A stretch of 64,000 nt of DNA from Lonsdalea populi (GCF_015999465.1 NZ_CP065534.1:1426001-1490000); one strand, 5' to 3'; positions 37,856 to 48,363 are shown, counted from the stretch's first letter. Translations and numbers: made by a program. The notes: generated from the letters alone by a model not told the origin.

Positions 37856-39938
37856 TCTGGCTTCATTGCTACGCTTGCCAGGCAACTTAAAAGACACGCA
37901 GTGGCAGGTTTTGGCAGGACCGATTCTAATTCTGATGATTCTGTCGATGATGGTGCTTCCGCTGCCACCGTTTATTCTGGATCTGCTGTTTACCTTTAAT
38001 ATCGCGCTTTCCGTTATGGTGCTTTTGGTCGCCATGTTCACCCAGCGGACGTTGGAGTTCGCCGCATTCCCGACGATTCTGCTGTTTTCCACGCTGTTGC
38101 GGCTCTCGCTCAACGTCGCCTCCACGCGAATCATTCTTTTGGAAGGCCACACGGGAGCCGGAGCCGCCGGGAAGGTGGTGGAAGCCTTCGGTCACTTCCT
38201 GGTGGGGGGTAACTTCGCTATTGGTATCGTGGTGTTTATCATCTTGGTCCTGATCAACTTTATGGTTATTACTAAAGGTGCCGGGCGTATCGCCGAAGTC
38301 GGCGCACGTTTTGTGCTGGATGGAATGCCGGGTAAACAGATGGCGATTGACGCCGATCTTAATGCCGGAATCATTGGTGAAGCCGAAGCGAAAAAGCGTC
38401 GCTCTGAAGTGACACAGGAAGCCGACTTTTACGGATCAATGGACGGCGCCAGTAAGTTTGTGCGCGGCGATGCTATCGCCGGGTTGATGATCATGGCCAT
38501 CAACATCATCGGCGGCCTGTTGGTTGGGGTCATTCAGCACAATATGGATCTGGGACATGCGGCTCAGAGCTATACGTTGTTGACCATCGGCGACGGTCTG
38601 GTCGCGCAGATCCCGGCATTGGTAATTTCTACCGCAGCCGGTGTCATCGTGACTCGCGTCAGCACTGAGCAGGATGTCGGCGAGCAGATGGTTACCCAGC
38701 TGTTTAATAATCCTAAAGTGATGGTGCTGAGCGCCGGCGTCCTCGGTTTGATCGGCCTGGTTCCGGGCATGCCTAACTTCGTCTTTCTACTGTTTACCGC
38801 GATATTGCTGGGCGTCGCCTGGTGGACGCGTGGAAAGGCCGAACGTAAAGCGGCGACGGCGGCAGAGCCCGTGCTGGCGGAAAGTCAGCAGCAGCAAATT
38901 GTTGAAGCCAGTTGGGATGACGTCCAATTAGAAGACCAACTCGGTCTCGAAGTGGGCTATCGACTCATCCCGATGGTGGACTTCCAACAAAACGGCGAAC
39001 TGCTGGGACGAATCCGAAGTATTCGTAAAAAATTCGCTCAGGAAATCGGCTTCCTTCCGCCGGTTGTTCATATTCGAGATAACCTCGAGCTGCAGCCCGC
39101 GGGTTACCGCATCTTGATGAAAGGGGTTGAAATCGGGAGTGGTGAAGCGCATCCGGGGCGTTGGATGGCGATTAATCCCGGTAGCGCCGCAGGTAAACTG
39201 GTGGGCGAGGTTACGAAAGACCCCGCATTCGGTTTGCCCGCCGTATGGATCGAAAGCGCCCTGAAAGATCAGGCGCAGGCGCAAGGCTTTACGGTGGTTG
39301 AATCCAGTACCGTGGTGGCGACGCATCTGAACCATTTGATCAACGTATATGCCAGCGACCTGTTTGGTCGTCAGGAAGCGCAGCAGTTGATGGATCGCGT
39401 CACGAAGGAGATGCCTAAGCTGGCTGATGATTTTATTCCAAATGTGGTGACGCTGACGGTGCTGCACAAAGTGCTGCAGAATCTGCTGTCTGAGCGTGTG
39501 TCCATTCGTGACATGTGTACGATTCTGGAAACGTTGTCTGAGCATGCTGCGATCCAGAAAGACCCGAACGAACTTACCGTGGTCGTTCGCGTGGCACTGG
39601 GCCGTGCCATTACTCAGCAATGGTTCCCGGGTAACGATGATATTCAGGTGATCGGTCTGGAATCGTCACTGGAGCGCGTACTGCTTCAGGCGATGCAGAA
39701 CGGCGGCGGTTTGGAGCCGGGGCTGGCCGAAAGACTGCTTGCGCAGGCTCAGGACGCGGTTCAACACCAGGAAGCGCTGGGCGCGCCGCCGGTTTTGCTG
39801 GTCACGCACGCGCTTCGCCCGCTACTGTCGCGATTCCTGCGCCGCAGCCTGCCGCAGTTGGTCGTACTTTCTAATCAGGAAATTACCGACAGCCGTCAGA
39901 TTCGCATGACGTCAGTCATTGGCGGGTCAGGGCAGTGA
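37848..39938 (+). CDS. flhA: Flagellar type III export gate protein FlhA
   Basis: 696 aa from ATG 37848, overlapping the flhB end; a further in-frame start at 37827 is unlikely. About eight membrane helices lie in the first 330 residues. The conserved FHIPEP-type cytoplasmic loop region includes LDGMPGKQMAIDADLNAG and RRSEVTQEADFYGSMDGA. A large cytoplasmic docking domain follows, which binds chaperone-substrate complexes (FlgN, FliS, FliT, all encoded here). It forms the nonameric export gate. The end overlaps the flhE GTG by 4 bases. Confidence 0.97.
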   Translation: MANLASLLRLPGNLKDTQWQVLAGPILILMILSMMVLPLPPFILDLLFTFNIALSVMVLLVAMFTQRTLEFAAFPTILLFSTLLRLSLNVASTRIILLEGHTGAGAAGKVVEAFGHFLVGGNFAIGIVVFIILVLINFMVITKGAGRIAEVGARFVLDGMPGKQMAIDADLNAGIIGEAEAKKRRSEVTQEADFYGSMDGASKFVRGDAIAGLMIMAINIIGGLLVGVIQHNMDLGHAAQSYTLLTIGDGLVAQIPALVISTAAGVIVTRVSTEQDVGEQMVTQLFNNPKVMVLSAGVLGLIGLVPGMPNFVFLLFTAILLGVAWWTRGKAERKAATAAEPVLAESQQQQIVEASWDDVQLEDQLGLEVGYRLIPMVDFQQNGELLGRIRSIRKKFAQEIGFLPPVVHIRDNLELQPAGYRILMKGVEIGSGEAHPGRWMAINPGSAAGKLVGEVTKDPAFGLPAVWIESALKDQAQAQGFTVVESSTVVATHLNHLINVYASDLFGRQEAQQLMDRVTKEMPKLADDFIPNVVTLTVLHKVLQNLLSERVSIRDMCTILETLSEHAAIQKDPNELTVVVRVALGRAITQQWFPGNDDIQVIGLESSLERVLLQAMQNGGGLEPGLAERLLAQAQDAVQHQEALGAPPVLLVTHALRPLLSRFLRRSLPQLVVLSNQEITDSRQIRMTSVIGGSGQ

Positions 39939-40339
39939 AACGTTTTGCAATAATGCTGTTGTTGGTGGCCGGTATCGCTGGCGCCGCCGATAAGCATCCC
40001 GTATGGGAAGGTGCCAATCTGCTAATCAGTCAGAAGGGTGTTGCCAAACGCTCGGTTCTACTTCATTCCAACGGCTCCTTCCCCAAAGGGGCCGTTTTGA
40101 CCTCGGTCCTCTGGCGTTATGAGCTGTTGACACGTAACTCAACCGGATTGCACGCCTCTCTCTGCATTCCTGTACAGTGTGTTCGTCTTAATGGGCAAAA
40201 TGGAAGTACCGAGATGTTCGCGGGATTATCGGCGGAAACGCCTTTCTATCTGGTATTTCATGTCCCCGGCAAAGGCGCTTTGCGACAGCCTATGCGAGTG
40301 ACGAAATACCAGCTGATAGTCAACTACACCAAAGAATAA
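39935..40339 (+). CDS. flhE: Flagellar protein FlhE
   Basis: 134 aa from GTG 39935, with a cleavable signal peptide (about residues 1-17, GIAGAA). The mature part resembles E. coli FlhE (130 aa): VLWRYELLTRNSTGLHASLC, the paired cysteines in SLCIPVQCV, and the terminal YQLIVNY. FlhE is periplasmic and has been linked to closing the export apparatus against proton leak; it is specific to enterobacteria. It is third in the flhBAE operon and convergent with flgN 22 bp away. Confidence 0.93.
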   Translation: MKRFAIMLLLVAGIAGAADKHPVWEGANLLISQKGVAKRSVLLHSNGSFPKGAVLTSVLWRYELLTRNSTGLHASLCIPVQCVRLNGQNGSTEMFAGLSAETPFYLVFHVPGKGALRQPMRVTKYQLIVNYTKE

Positions 40340-40361
40340 CGCGACTGATTTGGATGATGTC

Positions 40362-40799
40362 TCAGACGCTGAACTTGCGGCCCAGATGTGAACCGCTGTT
40401 CTCGGTGTGACCGTTCGGGCCATAGATGCCTTGACGCTGTTTCTGCTCCAGGAAGGCCAGCGACTGCTGGTTATTTTCCATGTGCGCGTTCAGCAATAGA
40501 CCATTGCGATGATTGTACTGGCTCAACTCGCGCGTCAGCTCGTGAATCTGAGACCACTGAGCATTCAGCTCCGGCGAGTGGGGGTAGGGAGGTTTAACCG
40601 ACAACTGCTCATCCAGCGCCAGGCGCTGGTTATCAAAATGCTTGAGAATGGACAACTGCTCGTTCTTATTCTCAGTCACCCGGTGCAAAAACGACGGATT
40701 GACCTGGCGCGCGCTCAATTCATCCTGCTCTTGAGACAGAATGTCTTTGAGTGACACCAGGCTATTCAGCATCTGTTCCAGAACTTCATTTATTTGCAT
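40362..40799 (-). CDS. flgN: Flagellar chaperone FlgN
   Basis: 145 aa, predicted helical. It resembles enterobacterial FlgN: LEQMLNSLVSLKDILSQEQD at the N-terminus and a C-terminal LAFLEQKQRQGIYGPNGHTE. It is the export chaperone for the hook-filament junction proteins FlgK and FlgL, whose genes lie at 49-52 kb. It is transcribed after flgM on the minus strand (28 bp gap) and likely shares the sigma-28 promoter before flgM, so it is made late as well as early. Confidence 0.92.
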   Translation of the reverse strand: MQINEVLEQMLNSLVSLKDILSQEQDELSARQVNPSFLHRVTENKNEQLSILKHFDNQRLALDEQLSVKPPYPHSPELNAQWSQIHELTRELSQYNHRNGLLLNAHMENNQQSLAFLEQKQRQGIYGPNGHTENSGSHLGRKFSV

Positions 40800-40827
40800 G
40801 GGCCAACGTTGCCTTTTAATAATCCAA

Positions 40828-41124
40828 TCAGAAAGGTGTCTGTACTTCGCTCAACAGCGCATCGGCGATTTTACCCACGTCGACTTCCAGCTTTCCATCC
40901 TTGATGGCCTGCTTAAGGGTGTCGACTTTTTCCATATCGATGTCCTGGCTGCTCGGCTGCATCAGGCTGGACTGGGCCTCGCTTAGGCTAACCTGCGTCT
41001 GGCTGGGCGTGCTTGCTGCGCTGCTTGATGAAGTAGATTTATTTTTTACGCTGTGAAGTAAATCTGATTCCGTATTTTGAACTGATTTTATTCCAGATAC
41101 CGGACGAGTACTGTCAATGCTCAT
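40828..41124 (-). CDS. flgM: Anti-sigma-28 factor FlgM
   Basis: 98 aa (E. coli 97). It begins MSIDSTRPVSGI, has a disordered Ser/Thr-rich middle, and ends in the sigma-binding helices SLSEAQSSLMQPSSQDIDME and VDTLKQAIKDGKLEVDVGKI. It holds FliA inactive until the hook is complete, then is exported. It has its own sigma-28-like promoter 50-80 bp upstream and also follows flgA. The fliA gene it controls is not in this window. Confidence 0.95.
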   Translation of the reverse strand: MSIDSTRPVSGIKSVQNTESDLLHSVKNKSTSSSSAASTPSQTQVSLSEAQSSLMQPSSQDIDMEKVDTLKQAIKDGKLEVDVGKIADALLSEVQTPF

Positions 41125-41173
41125 ATGGCCTCCCTACTTACAAAAATTATATCGGTATAGTGACTGAATACTT

Positions 41174-41200
41174 ATATCGGACGATTCAATCGAAGCTTTA
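41174..41200 (-). promoter_or_regulatory. Sigma-28 (FliA) promoter of flgMN
   Basis: On the minus strand TAAAGCTT, 11-bp spacer, TCCGATAT. The consensus is TAAAGTTT-N11-GCCGATAA, so three positions differ. It lies 50 bp before the flgM start. Class-3 control of flgM is known in Salmonella. Confidence 0.65.
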
Positions 41201-41204
41201 ACAG

Positions 41205-41879
41205 TTATTGTACAATTTTTACCAGTCCCTTTTCAGCCACTGTACCCGTAATAATTTGTCCAGACTCCATGCGTATTCTGACGGCGTCATTGAGCGTGGC
41301 GTTGTCCATGGATTTGCCTTCGCTGACAATACTGAAACCGTCTCCGGATACGGCGACTTTCACGATATCGCCCATTTTTACCGCCCAGGGATTTCGCAGC
41401 ATGCTGGCAGCAATGGGCTGCCCTGCACCGATCATACGAATGCTGACGGCACCGACGGCGAGAGCGGGATTCGCCAGCGGCATTACGCTTAATGCGTCAA
41501 GTCGGCCGTGTTGAAGCGCCACGTCTTCAGCCAGGATTTTCTGTTTGGGCGGTATCGGACGGGTGGCGACAAGGTAAGGCGCCGTCACCTGAACATTGGT
41601 CTGCAGAAAATAGCGATGGGTACCGCACATGGCTCGGATGCTGAGGGTGCCCCAGATTTTCTTTCTTGAGGGCAACGACAGCTGAGGTTCAGAGCATAAT
41701 TCGAGTTTTTCGACCGGAGTTTTGACGATGACATTGACTTCAGCGGAGGGGATGTCGAGCTGTCCCTGAATGAATGTCTTAATTTGAGCCGTAATTTGGT
41801 CGCGGTCAGCGGCCCCGGCCGGGGTCAGTGAGATAAGGAAAAAAATCTTACATAAGATTGTTTTGCGCGAAAATCCCAT
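41205..41879 (-). CDS. flgA: Flagellar P-ring assembly chaperone FlgA
   Basis: 224 aa from ATG 41879 (a TTG codon precedes it in frame). It has an N-terminal signal peptide ending near PAGAA. The C-terminal SAF-type domain is recognisable: RPIPPKQKILAEDVALQHGR, RMIGAGQPIAASMLRNPWAV and VKVAVSGDGFSIVSEGKSMD. It assists FlgI assembly into the periplasmic P ring. It is divergent from flgB, with a FlhD4C2 box between them, and flgMN follow it. Confidence 0.94.
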   Translation of the reverse strand: MGFSRKTILCKIFFLISLTPAGAADRDQITAQIKTFIQGQLDIPSAEVNVIVKTPVEKLELCSEPQLSLPSRKKIWGTLSIRAMCGTHRYFLQTNVQVTAPYLVATRPIPPKQKILAEDVALQHGRLDALSVMPLANPALAVGAVSIRMIGAGQPIAASMLRNPWAVKMGDIVKVAVSGDGFSIVSEGKSMDNATLNDAVRIRMESGQIITGTVAEKGLVKIVQ

Positions 41880-41972
41880 CAATATACCCCGTCCGTTTTC
41901 TCAAATGTCGTCGAGCCTATCGCTGAAGTACACAACATCGCCTGTGAAGTTTACAGAGATGCGGTCTGTGCC

Positions 41973-42015
41973 AAACGAGAAAATAGCCACTCATTTCCCG
42001 TCTATTCCGGCGATA
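41973..42015. promoter_or_regulatory. FlhD4C2 box between flgA and flgB
   Basis: Left half AAACGAGAAAATAGCC (41973-41988), 11-bp spacer, right half GTCTATTCCGGCGATA (42000-42015, inverted). Both halves resemble the AATGGCAGAAATAGCG consensus, with the 16-11-16 geometry known for FlhD4C2 sites. It is positioned to drive the divergent flgAMN and flgB-J operons. Confidence 0.65.
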
Positions 42016-42082
42016 AAGTTGCCGCGCGAAGTTTATCCTGTCTATTGTCACTCTTCTTTAATTACTTTTCCTGAGGGAAAGC

Positions 42083-42496
42083 ATGCTTGACAAATTAGAT
42101 GCATCGTTCCGCTTCCAGCAGGAGGCGTTGAATTTACGGGCTCAGCGCCAGGAAATCCTTTCTGCGAATATCGCGAATGCGGATACGCCGGGCTATCAGG
42201 CTCGGGATATCGACTTTTCCAGCGAGCTAAATAAAGCCCTGAAGCAAGGTCGCGCAACCGGTACGACCATGTCATTAGCCACAACGTCGACCCGGCATAT
42301 CCCTGCATCTACAACGTCAATGCCTGATTTAGATCTGCTCTATCGCGTACCCGATCAGCCGGCCCTTGACGGGAACACCGTAGATATGGACAGAGAACGG
42401 ACAAATTTCGCGGATAACAGTCTGCGATATCAAACGGATCTTACGCTGTTAAACGGCCAAATCAAAGGCATGATGTCAGTGTTACAGGATAAATAA
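42083..42496 (+). CDS. flgB: Flagellar proximal rod protein FlgB
   Basis: 137 aa. It has the axial-protein signature [17 protein letters not shown] (about 32-48) and the usual short length. Residues near the end ([18 protein letters not shown]) are typical. It is exported without a cleaved signal by the type III apparatus and forms part of the proximal rod with FlgC and FlgF. First gene of the flgB-J operon, 204 bp from divergent flgA, with the SD-like GAGGGAAAG before ATG 42083. Confidence 0.96.
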   Translation: MLDKLDASFRFQQEALNLRAQRQEILSANIANADTPGYQARDIDFSSELNKALKQGRATGTTMSLATTSTRHIPASTTSMPDLDLLYRVPDQPALDGNTVDMDRERTNFADNSLRYQTDLTLLNGQIKGMMSVLQDK

Positions 42497-42501
42497 CGCG
42501 T

Positions 42502-42906
42502 ATGTCGCTCATTAATATCTTCGAAATTTCGGGTTCTGCGCTTACCGCGCAGTCCCAGCGTATGAACGTGAGCGCCAGCAATCTGGCGAATGCGGACAGT
42601 GTGACCGGACCCGATGGCGAGCCATACCGCGCCAAGCAGGTCGTATTTAAAGTGGCTGCTCCAGACGGACAGGCTATCGGCGGCGTGCAGGTTGACGACG
42701 TCGTTGAAGATACCTCTCCGGACAAGCTGGTTTATCAACCGGGAAATCCTCTGGCTGATGAACGTGGCTACGTGCGTATGCCTAATGTGGATGTTACTGC
42801 GGAAATGGTGAACTCCATTTCCGCATCCCGCAGCTACCAGGCAAATGTGGAAGTGCTGAACACGGCCAAATCGTTGATGCAGAAAACGCTGACATTAGGC
42901 CAATAA
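42502..42906 (+). CDS. flgC: Flagellar proximal rod protein FlgC
   Basis: 134 aa. The N-terminal heptad region [21 protein letters not shown] and the C-terminal [20 protein letters not shown] are both classic for rod/hook axial proteins. The length equals E. coli FlgC. It starts 5 bp after flgB. It assembles into the proximal rod in the periplasm after export through the FlhA/FlhB gate. Confidence 0.96.
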   Translation: MSLINIFEISGSALTAQSQRMNVSASNLANADSVTGPDGEPYRAKQVVFKVAAPDGQAIGGVQVDDVVEDTSPDKLVYQPGNPLADERGYVRMPNVDVTAEMVNSISASRSYQANVEVLNTAKSLMQKTLTLGQ

Positions 42907-42924
42907 CAACGTAGGAGAGCAGCC

Positions 42925-43605
42925 ATGAGCGTCTCAGTTTCACTTACCGAATCGACAGATACCAGCAAGATCAGCACAACCAGCAGCTCGTCCAGTACGA
43001 GCAGCAGTGCGAACCTGCAAAATGAATTTATGACCTTATTGGTTGCGCAGTTGCAGAACCAGGACCCGACCAATCCGATGGATAACAGTCAACTGACCAC
43101 GCAGCTCGCACAGATTAGTACGTTGAGCGGCATCGAAAATATGAACACCACGCTGGGATCTATTTCCAGCCAGTTGGATACCTCCGAGACGTTGCAAGCC
43201 AGCTCTCTGATTGGCAACGGTGTTTTGATTCAGGGCAATAGTATCGTGGTTGGCTCGGACAGCTCCACAACCGCATTTGGCGTCGAACTGGCTAATGCGG
43301 CTACGGACGTGAATGTAACTATTAAAGACTCCAGCGGTAATACGGTGAAAACCGTAGCTCTTGGTGCTCAAAGCGCCGGCGTACAGACCTACAGTTGGGA
43401 TGGCACTAACGACAGCGGCGGCACCGTCGACGCCGGCACTTACACCTACACGGTGTCGGCGACCGGTTCCGATGGTGTCAGCGTGACAGCCACGCCGCTG
43501 AAATATGCGCTGGTCTACGGCGTTAACACGGACTCTTCGGAAGCCGTGCTTAACTTGGGCCTGTCAGGCACTGCGTCGCTGAGCGACGTCAAACAAATTA
43601 TTTGA
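42925..43605 (+). CDS. flgD: Hook cap/scaffold protein FlgD
   Basis: 226 aa. After a Ser/Thr-rich start comes the conserved N-terminal block NEFMTLLVAQLQNQDPTNPM and LAQISTLSGIENMN. Tudor-like and fibronectin-like C-terminal domains follow (SYTWDG-type turn seen as TYSWDGTNDSGG). It caps the growing hook and is shed when the hook is complete. It is 18 bp after flgC. An 80-bp gap with a small hairpin separates it from flgE. Confidence 0.95.
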   Translation: MSVSVSLTESTDTSKISTTSSSSSTSSSANLQNEFMTLLVAQLQNQDPTNPMDNSQLTTQLAQISTLSGIENMNTTLGSISSQLDTSETLQASSLIGNGVLIQGNSIVVGSDSSTTAFGVELANAATDVNVTIKDSSGNTVKTVALGAQSAGVQTYSWDGTNDSGGTVDAGTYTYTVSATGSDGVSVTATPLKYALVYGVNTDSSEAVLNLGLSGTASLSDVKQII

Positions 43606-43685
43606 TTGTGAATCGTGCGGCTGACAAGCAGACCAGCCGCCTAAGACAACACACAGCAAACTACTAATTTTAGGAGCACCTCCAA

Positions 43686-44891
43686 ATGGGTTTTTCGCAA
43701 GCGGTCAGCGGATTAAATGCTGCCTCCAGCAATCTGGATGTCATCGGCAACAACATCGCCAACTCTGAGACGACGGGCTTTAAAGGCGCAACGGTCTCTT
43801 TCGCAGATATTTTCGCTGATTCTGCAGTAGGCCTGGGCGTTAAAGTCGCCGCCGTGACTCAGAACTTTAACGACGGTACGATCGAAAATACCGACGTGGG
43901 CACCGATGTCGCCATCTCGGGCAATGGCTTTTATCGCGTTGCGGATGATGCTGGTTCGGTTTACTACACGCGTAACGGCGAATTCCAGCTGGACGCGGAT
44001 CGTAACCTGACCACCAAAACCGGTTACTACGTGACGGGGTACGCCGTCACCGGGACGCCGCCGAGCATCGCTGCGGGTGCAGAACCGACCACGATCAATA
44101 TCTCTGCCGGCTCGATCGCCGCTCAGCAGACCTCGACTTCTACCTATGTCGCCAACCTGAACTCCAGCACCACGGCGCTGGCCGCAGGCACCACGTTCGA
44201 TGCGACCGATTCCAGCACCTACAGCTGGACCAAGTCCATGACGACCTACGATAGCCTGGGGAACACCCATGTGATGAACCTGTACTTCTCCAAAACGGCT
44301 GACAATACCTGGGAAGTGCACGCGCTGGACAGCAGTGACAGCACCGCCACCGCGCAGGATCTGGGAACGTTGAACTTCAGCACCAGCGGTCAGTTGACTG
44401 GCACGACGGCGTTTAATGTGACGACCAATTCACTGAACGGCTCTGCGGCTAACACATTCTCAATCGACTTTGTCGGTTCTACCCAGCAGAACGCGAGCAG
44501 CTCCGAGCTGAGCAAAACGCAGAACGGCTACACCACGGGTAACCTGGTCGAATACGCCATCAATGATGACGGCACCATCAGTGGGACTTACTCAAATGGA
44601 CAGACTCAGTTGCTGGGTCAGATCGTGCTGGCCACGTTCTCCAACAGCCAGGGCCTGAAGTCTGAAGGGGACAACGTCTGGAGTGCGACGTCATCGTCTG
44701 GTGAAGCCTCTCTTGGTACTGCGGGCACTGGCCTGCTGGGGTCTCTGACCAGTGGAGCGCTGGAATCCTCCAACGTCGATATCGGATCTGAGCTGGTCGA
44801 TATGATCGTTGCCCAGCGTAACTATCAGTCCAACGCCCAGACCATCAAAACACAGGACTCCATCCTGAATACGCTGGTCAACCTGCGTTAA
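43686..44891 (+). CDS. flgE: Flagellar hook protein FlgE
   Basis: 401 aa, close to the E. coli length of 402. N-terminal MGFSQAVSGLNAASSNLDVI and GNNIANSETTGFKGATVSFA, and C-terminal LVDMIVAQRNYQSNAQTIKT, are the conserved helices of the hook polymer. The variable Ser/Thr/Ala-rich domain lies between. It assembles about 120 copies into the universal joint outside the cell. A ribosome site (TAGGAG) precedes the ATG. Confidence 0.97.
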   Translation: MGFSQAVSGLNAASSNLDVIGNNIANSETTGFKGATVSFADIFADSAVGLGVKVAAVTQNFNDGTIENTDVGTDVAISGNGFYRVADDAGSVYYTRNGEFQLDADRNLTTKTGYYVTGYAVTGTPPSIAAGAEPTTINISAGSIAAQQTSTSTYVANLNSSTTALAAGTTFDATDSSTYSWTKSMTTYDSLGNTHVMNLYFSKTADNTWEVHALDSSDSTATAQDLGTLNFSTSGQLTGTTAFNVTTNSLNGSAANTFSIDFVGSTQQNASSSELSKTQNGYTTGNLVEYAINDDGTISGTYSNGQTQLLGQIVLATFSNSQGLKSEGDNVWSATSSSGEASLGTAGTGLLGSLTSGALESSNVDIGSELVDMIVAQRNYQSNAQTIKTQDSILNTLVNLR

Positions 44892-44913
44892 TTAAGCCAC
44901 ACAAGGTAACGAT

Positions 44914-45669
44914 ATGGATCACGCCATATATACAGCGATGGGCGCTGCTAGCCAGACGATGGAACAGCAGTCGGTCATCGCCAACAACCTGGCCAATGTG
45001 TCGACGCCCGGTTTCCGGGCGCAGTTAAACGCCATGCGCGCGGTGCCCGTCGAGGGCCCTACGCTACCGACGCGCACGTTGGTCGTGGCGTCGACTCCGG
45101 GTGCCGACATGTCTCAGGGGCCGCTGAACTATACGTCTCGTCCTCTGGATGTGGCGGTGCAAGACGACGGTTGGTTGGCTGTACAGCTACCTAACGGCGA
45201 AGAGGCCTATACCCGAAACGGCGCTATTCAGATCGACGAAACCGGTCAGCTGACTATTCAAGGCTACCCGGTGGTCGGCGACGACGGTCCGCTGACGGTG
45301 CCGGTACAATCCAGCGTCACTATCGCTGCGGACGGGACCATATCCTCTCTGGGCGACGGCGATGCGCCGAATACGGTAGGGGCTGCGGGCGCGTTGAAAC
45401 TGGTCAAATCGGAACCGAATCAACTGGTTCGAGGCGATGACGGTCTGTTTCACCTTTCCCCGCAGGCTCAGCAGCAAGTTGGCAACGCACTGCCGGCGGA
45501 TGACACAGTGAAAGTGATGCCTGGCGTCCTCGAAGGCAGCAACGTGAATACGACGGAAACGCTGGTTGACATGATCAATAGCGCCCGGCGCTTTGAAATG
45601 CAGATGAAAGTGATCACGAACGTCGATCAGAACGCTGAGAGTGCGAACAAGCTGCTGTCTGTTAGTTAA
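44914..45669 (+). CDS. flgF: Flagellar proximal rod protein FlgF
   Basis: 251 aa, the same length as E. coli FlgF. N-terminal [20 protein letters not shown] and [20 protein letters not shown], and C-terminal [20 protein letters not shown], identify it among the axial family. The middle beta region [20 protein letters not shown] is shared with FlgG. It joins the proximal and distal rod. It is 22 bp after flgE and 20 bp before flgG. Confidence 0.96.
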   Translation: MDHAIYTAMGAASQTMEQQSVIANNLANVSTPGFRAQLNAMRAVPVEGPTLPTRTLVVASTPGADMSQGPLNYTSRPLDVAVQDDGWLAVQLPNGEEAYTRNGAIQIDETGQLTIQGYPVVGDDGPLTVPVQSSVTIAADGTISSLGDGDAPNTVGAAGALKLVKSEPNQLVRGDDGLFHLSPQAQQQVGNALPADDTVKVMPGVLEGSNVNTTETLVDMINSARRFEMQMKVITNVDQNAESANKLLSVS

Positions 45670-45689
45670 TCAATTTTAAGGGTAACACT

Positions 45690-46472
45690 ATGATTCGTTC
45701 ACTGTGGATCGCAAAAACCGGGCTTGACGCTCAGCAAACCAACATGGATGTCATCTCGAACAACCTGGCTAACGTCAGCACCAATGGCTTTAAACGTCAG
45801 CGCGCGGTTTTCGAAGATCTGCTGTATCAAACGGTGCGTCAGCCCGGCGCTCAGTCTTCCGAACAAACCACGCTGCCTTCGGGTCTGCAGTTGGGCACAG
45901 GGGTTCGCCCGGTATCGACGGAGCGTTTGCACAGCCAGGGTAATTTGGAGCAGACGGAAAACACCAAAGACATCGCTATCAACGGTCAGGGCTTTTTCCA
46001 GGTTCTGTTGCCGGATGGCACCACGGCCTATACCCGCGACGGTTCTTTCCAGTTGGACGCGAATGGTCAGATGGTAACGTCCAGCGGTTATCAGGTTCAG
46101 CCGGCGATTACGGTTCCCGACACCGCGATATCGATGACGGTAGCTCGTGATGGTGTGGTCAGCGTGACTGAACAAGGTCAGGCTGCCGCCACGCAGATAG
46201 GCCAATTGACGCTGAGCACGTTTATCAACCCGACCGGCTTGCAGAGCCTGGGAGAAAACCTGTATCAGGAAACCCAGAGTTCCGGCGCGCCGACAGAGTC
46301 CACTCCGGGTCAGAACGGCTCAGGCGTGCTTTATCAGGGTTATGTCGAAACCTCTAACGTCAACGTGGCGGAAGAACTGGTGGATATGATCCAAGTACAG
46401 CGTGCCTACGAGATAAACAGTAAGGCGGTGTCGACCTCTGATGCCATGCTGCAGCGGCTTACGCAAATTTAA
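45690..46472 (+). CDS. flgG: Flagellar distal rod protein FlgG
   Basis: 260 aa, identical in length to Salmonella FlgG. It begins [20 protein letters not shown] and continues [20 protein letters not shown], almost invariant in the family. The core [20 protein letters not shown] and C-terminal [20 protein letters not shown] are intact. It forms the distal rod that crosses the P and L rings. Confidence 0.97.
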   Translation: MIRSLWIAKTGLDAQQTNMDVISNNLANVSTNGFKRQRAVFEDLLYQTVRQPGAQSSEQTTLPSGLQLGTGVRPVSTERLHSQGNLEQTENTKDIAINGQGFFQVLLPDGTTAYTRDGSFQLDANGQMVTSSGYQVQPAITVPDTAISMTVARDGVVSVTEQGQAAATQIGQLTLSTFINPTGLQSLGENLYQETQSSGAPTESTPGQNGSGVLYQGYVETSNVNVAEELVDMIQVQRAYEINSKAVSTSDAMLQRLTQI

Positions 46473-46484
46473 GAAAGCGCATTT

Positions 46485-47243
46485 ATGGTGTTAATGAGAA
46501 AAGAAGTGAACGTACCGCGCTTGCGCGGCCTTCGCCTATGTTGTACCGGGTGGAAAAATGGGGTCGCCCCGATGGTGATGCTGGCGGTATGCGCTTCACT
46601 GGCCGGATGCGCCTATTTCCCGCACAAAGAGCTGGTGGAAGGCGAAACGACGGCACAGCCTGCTCCGCCTAATCTGGTTGTCACCAACGGCTCGATATTT
46701 CAGACGGTTCAGCCCATGAACTACGGTTATCAGCCGCTGTTCGAGGACCGTCGTCCCCGTAATGTCGGAGATATTCTGACAATCACCCTGCAGGAAAACG
46801 TCAGCGCCAGTAAAAGCTCCACGGCAAATTCGTCCCGCGATGGTGCGGGAACGCTGGGGGTAACGACAGCACCTCGCCTGTTGCAGGGACTGTTTGGCAA
46901 CCAGCGCACCGACTTCGACATCCAAGGGACAAACGACTTCACCGGCGCTGGCGGCGCCACCGCGAGAAACACCTTTACCGGCACGATTACGGTGACGGTG
47001 AAAGACGTGTTGAGCAACGGCAACCTGAAGGTGGTGGGCGAGAAACAGATCGCCATTAACCAGGGGGCGGAGTTCATCCGCTTCTCCGGCATCGTAAATC
47101 CAAGAACAATTACCGGGTCGAACTCCGTGGTCTCCACGCAGGTTGCTGACGCCCGGATTGAATACGTCGGCAAAGGCTATATCAATGAAGCCCAGGAAAT
47201 GGGGTGGCTGCAGCGCTTCTTCCTGAACGTTTCACCATTTTAA
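46485..47243 (+). CDS. flgH: Flagellar L-ring lipoprotein FlgH
   Basis: 252 aa from ATG 46485; a start at 46494 is equally possible and neither has a strong ribosome site. The signal ends in the lipobox LAGC (Cys lipidated after ASLAGC), targeting the outer membrane. The mature protein matches E. coli Flg[60 protein letters not shown] and the terminal [13 protein letters not shown]. It forms the bushing through which the rod passes. flgI starts 10 bp later. Confidence 0.96.
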   Translation: MVLMRKEVNVPRLRGLRLCCTGWKNGVAPMVMLAVCASLAGCAYFPHKELVEGETTAQPAPPNLVVTNGSIFQTVQPMNYGYQPLFEDRRPRNVGDILTITLQENVSASKSSTANSSRDGAGTLGVTTAPRLLQGLFGNQRTDFDIQGTNDFTGAGGATARNTFTGTITVTVKDVLSNGNLKVVGEKQIAINQGAEFIRFSGIVNPRTITGSNSVVSTQVADARIEYVGKGYINEAQEMGWLQRFFLNVSPF

Positions 47244-47253
47244 GAGGTTAAAC

Positions 47254-48363
47254 ATGCGGGTTCGTCACCTTATTTTTTCATTTATCACATTATCACTGAC
47301 GCTCTTGTCATCAGCACACGCCGAGCGTTTACGTGATTTGGTTGATATTCAAGGCGTACGTGATAACCCGCTGATTGGATACGGCCTGGTTGTCGGTCTT
47401 GACGGTACGGGCGACCAAACCACTCAGACGCCTTTTACGACGCAGAGTTTGACCAATATGCTGTCGCAACTGGGGATAACCGTTCCCAGCGGCACCAACA
47501 TGCAGTTGAAAAACGTCGCGGCGGTGATGGTGACCGCAAACTACCCTGCGTTCGCTCGCGCCGGTCAGAAAATCGACGTTGTCGTTTCATCTTTGGGATC
47601 CGCGAAGAGTCTGCGCGGCGGCACGCTGCTGATGACGCCGCTGAAGGGCGTCGATAATCAGGTCTACGCGTTGGCGCAGGGCAACATGCTGGTCGGCGGC
47701 GCCGGCGCCTCTTCCGGGGGCAGCCAGGTCAAGGTAAATCAGTTGTCCGGCGGCCGAATCAACGGCGGCGCAACCATTGAGCGCGAGCTGCCTACTACTT
47801 TCGGTGCTTCCAATAACATCACGCTGCAGTTGAAGCAGGAAAACTTCAGCCTGGCGCAGCGGATCAGTGACTCCATCAATCAGTACAACAGCTCCGGCGT
47901 GGCCAGACCGCTTGATGGACGTACCGTGGAAGTGACGTTGCCCTCAGGTAGCTCATCCCAGGTTCGTTTCCTGGCGCAGATTCAGGATATCAACATTAAT
48001 ACCGGCGAAATGGATGCGAAGATCATCATTAACTCGCGTACCGGCTCGGTGGTGATGAACCGCAACGTGACGCTCGACTCTTGTGCTATCGCGCAGGGCA
48101 GTCTGTCTGTGACGGTCAACAATCAGCAAAATGTGAATCAGCCGAACACGCCGCTGGCCGGAGGGCAAACGGTGGTCACCCAGCAGACGCAGATCGATGT
48201 GCGTCAGGAAGGGGGCGCACTTCAGCGAGTAAATGCGGGTACCAATTTAAACAGCGTGGTGCGAGCGTTGAACTCATTGGGCGCGACGCCGATGGATCTG
48301 ATGTCCATTATCCAGGCAATGCATAGTGCAGGCTGCATCAAGGCGGACGTGGAGATCATCTAA
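47254..48363 (+). CDS. flgI: Flagellar P-ring protein FlgI
   Basis: 369 aa. A cleavable signal peptide (to SSAHA, about residue 23) is followed directly by [20 protein letters not shown], the invariant mature N-terminus. [13 protein letters not shown] and the C-terminal [20 protein letters not shown] are typical. It assembles around the rod in the peptidoglycan layer with help from FlgA, encoded divergently upstream. flgJ begins 2 bp after its stop. Confidence 0.97.
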   Translation: MRVRHLIFSFITLSLTLLSSAHAERLRDLVDIQGVRDNPLIGYGLVVGLDGTGDQTTQTPFTTQSLTNMLSQLGITVPSGTNMQLKNVAAVMVTANYPAFARAGQKIDVVVSSLGSAKSLRGGTLLMTPLKGVDNQVYALAQGNMLVGGAGASSGGSQVKVNQLSGGRINGGATIERELPTTFGASNNITLQLKQENFSLAQRISDSINQYNSSGVARPLDGRTVEVTLPSGSSSQVRFLAQIQDININTGEMDAKIIINSRTGSVVMNRNVTLDSCAIAQGSLSVTVNNQQNVNQPNTPLAGGQTVVTQQTQIDVRQEGGALQRVNAGTNLNSVVRALNSLGATPMDLMSIIQAMHSAGCIKADVEII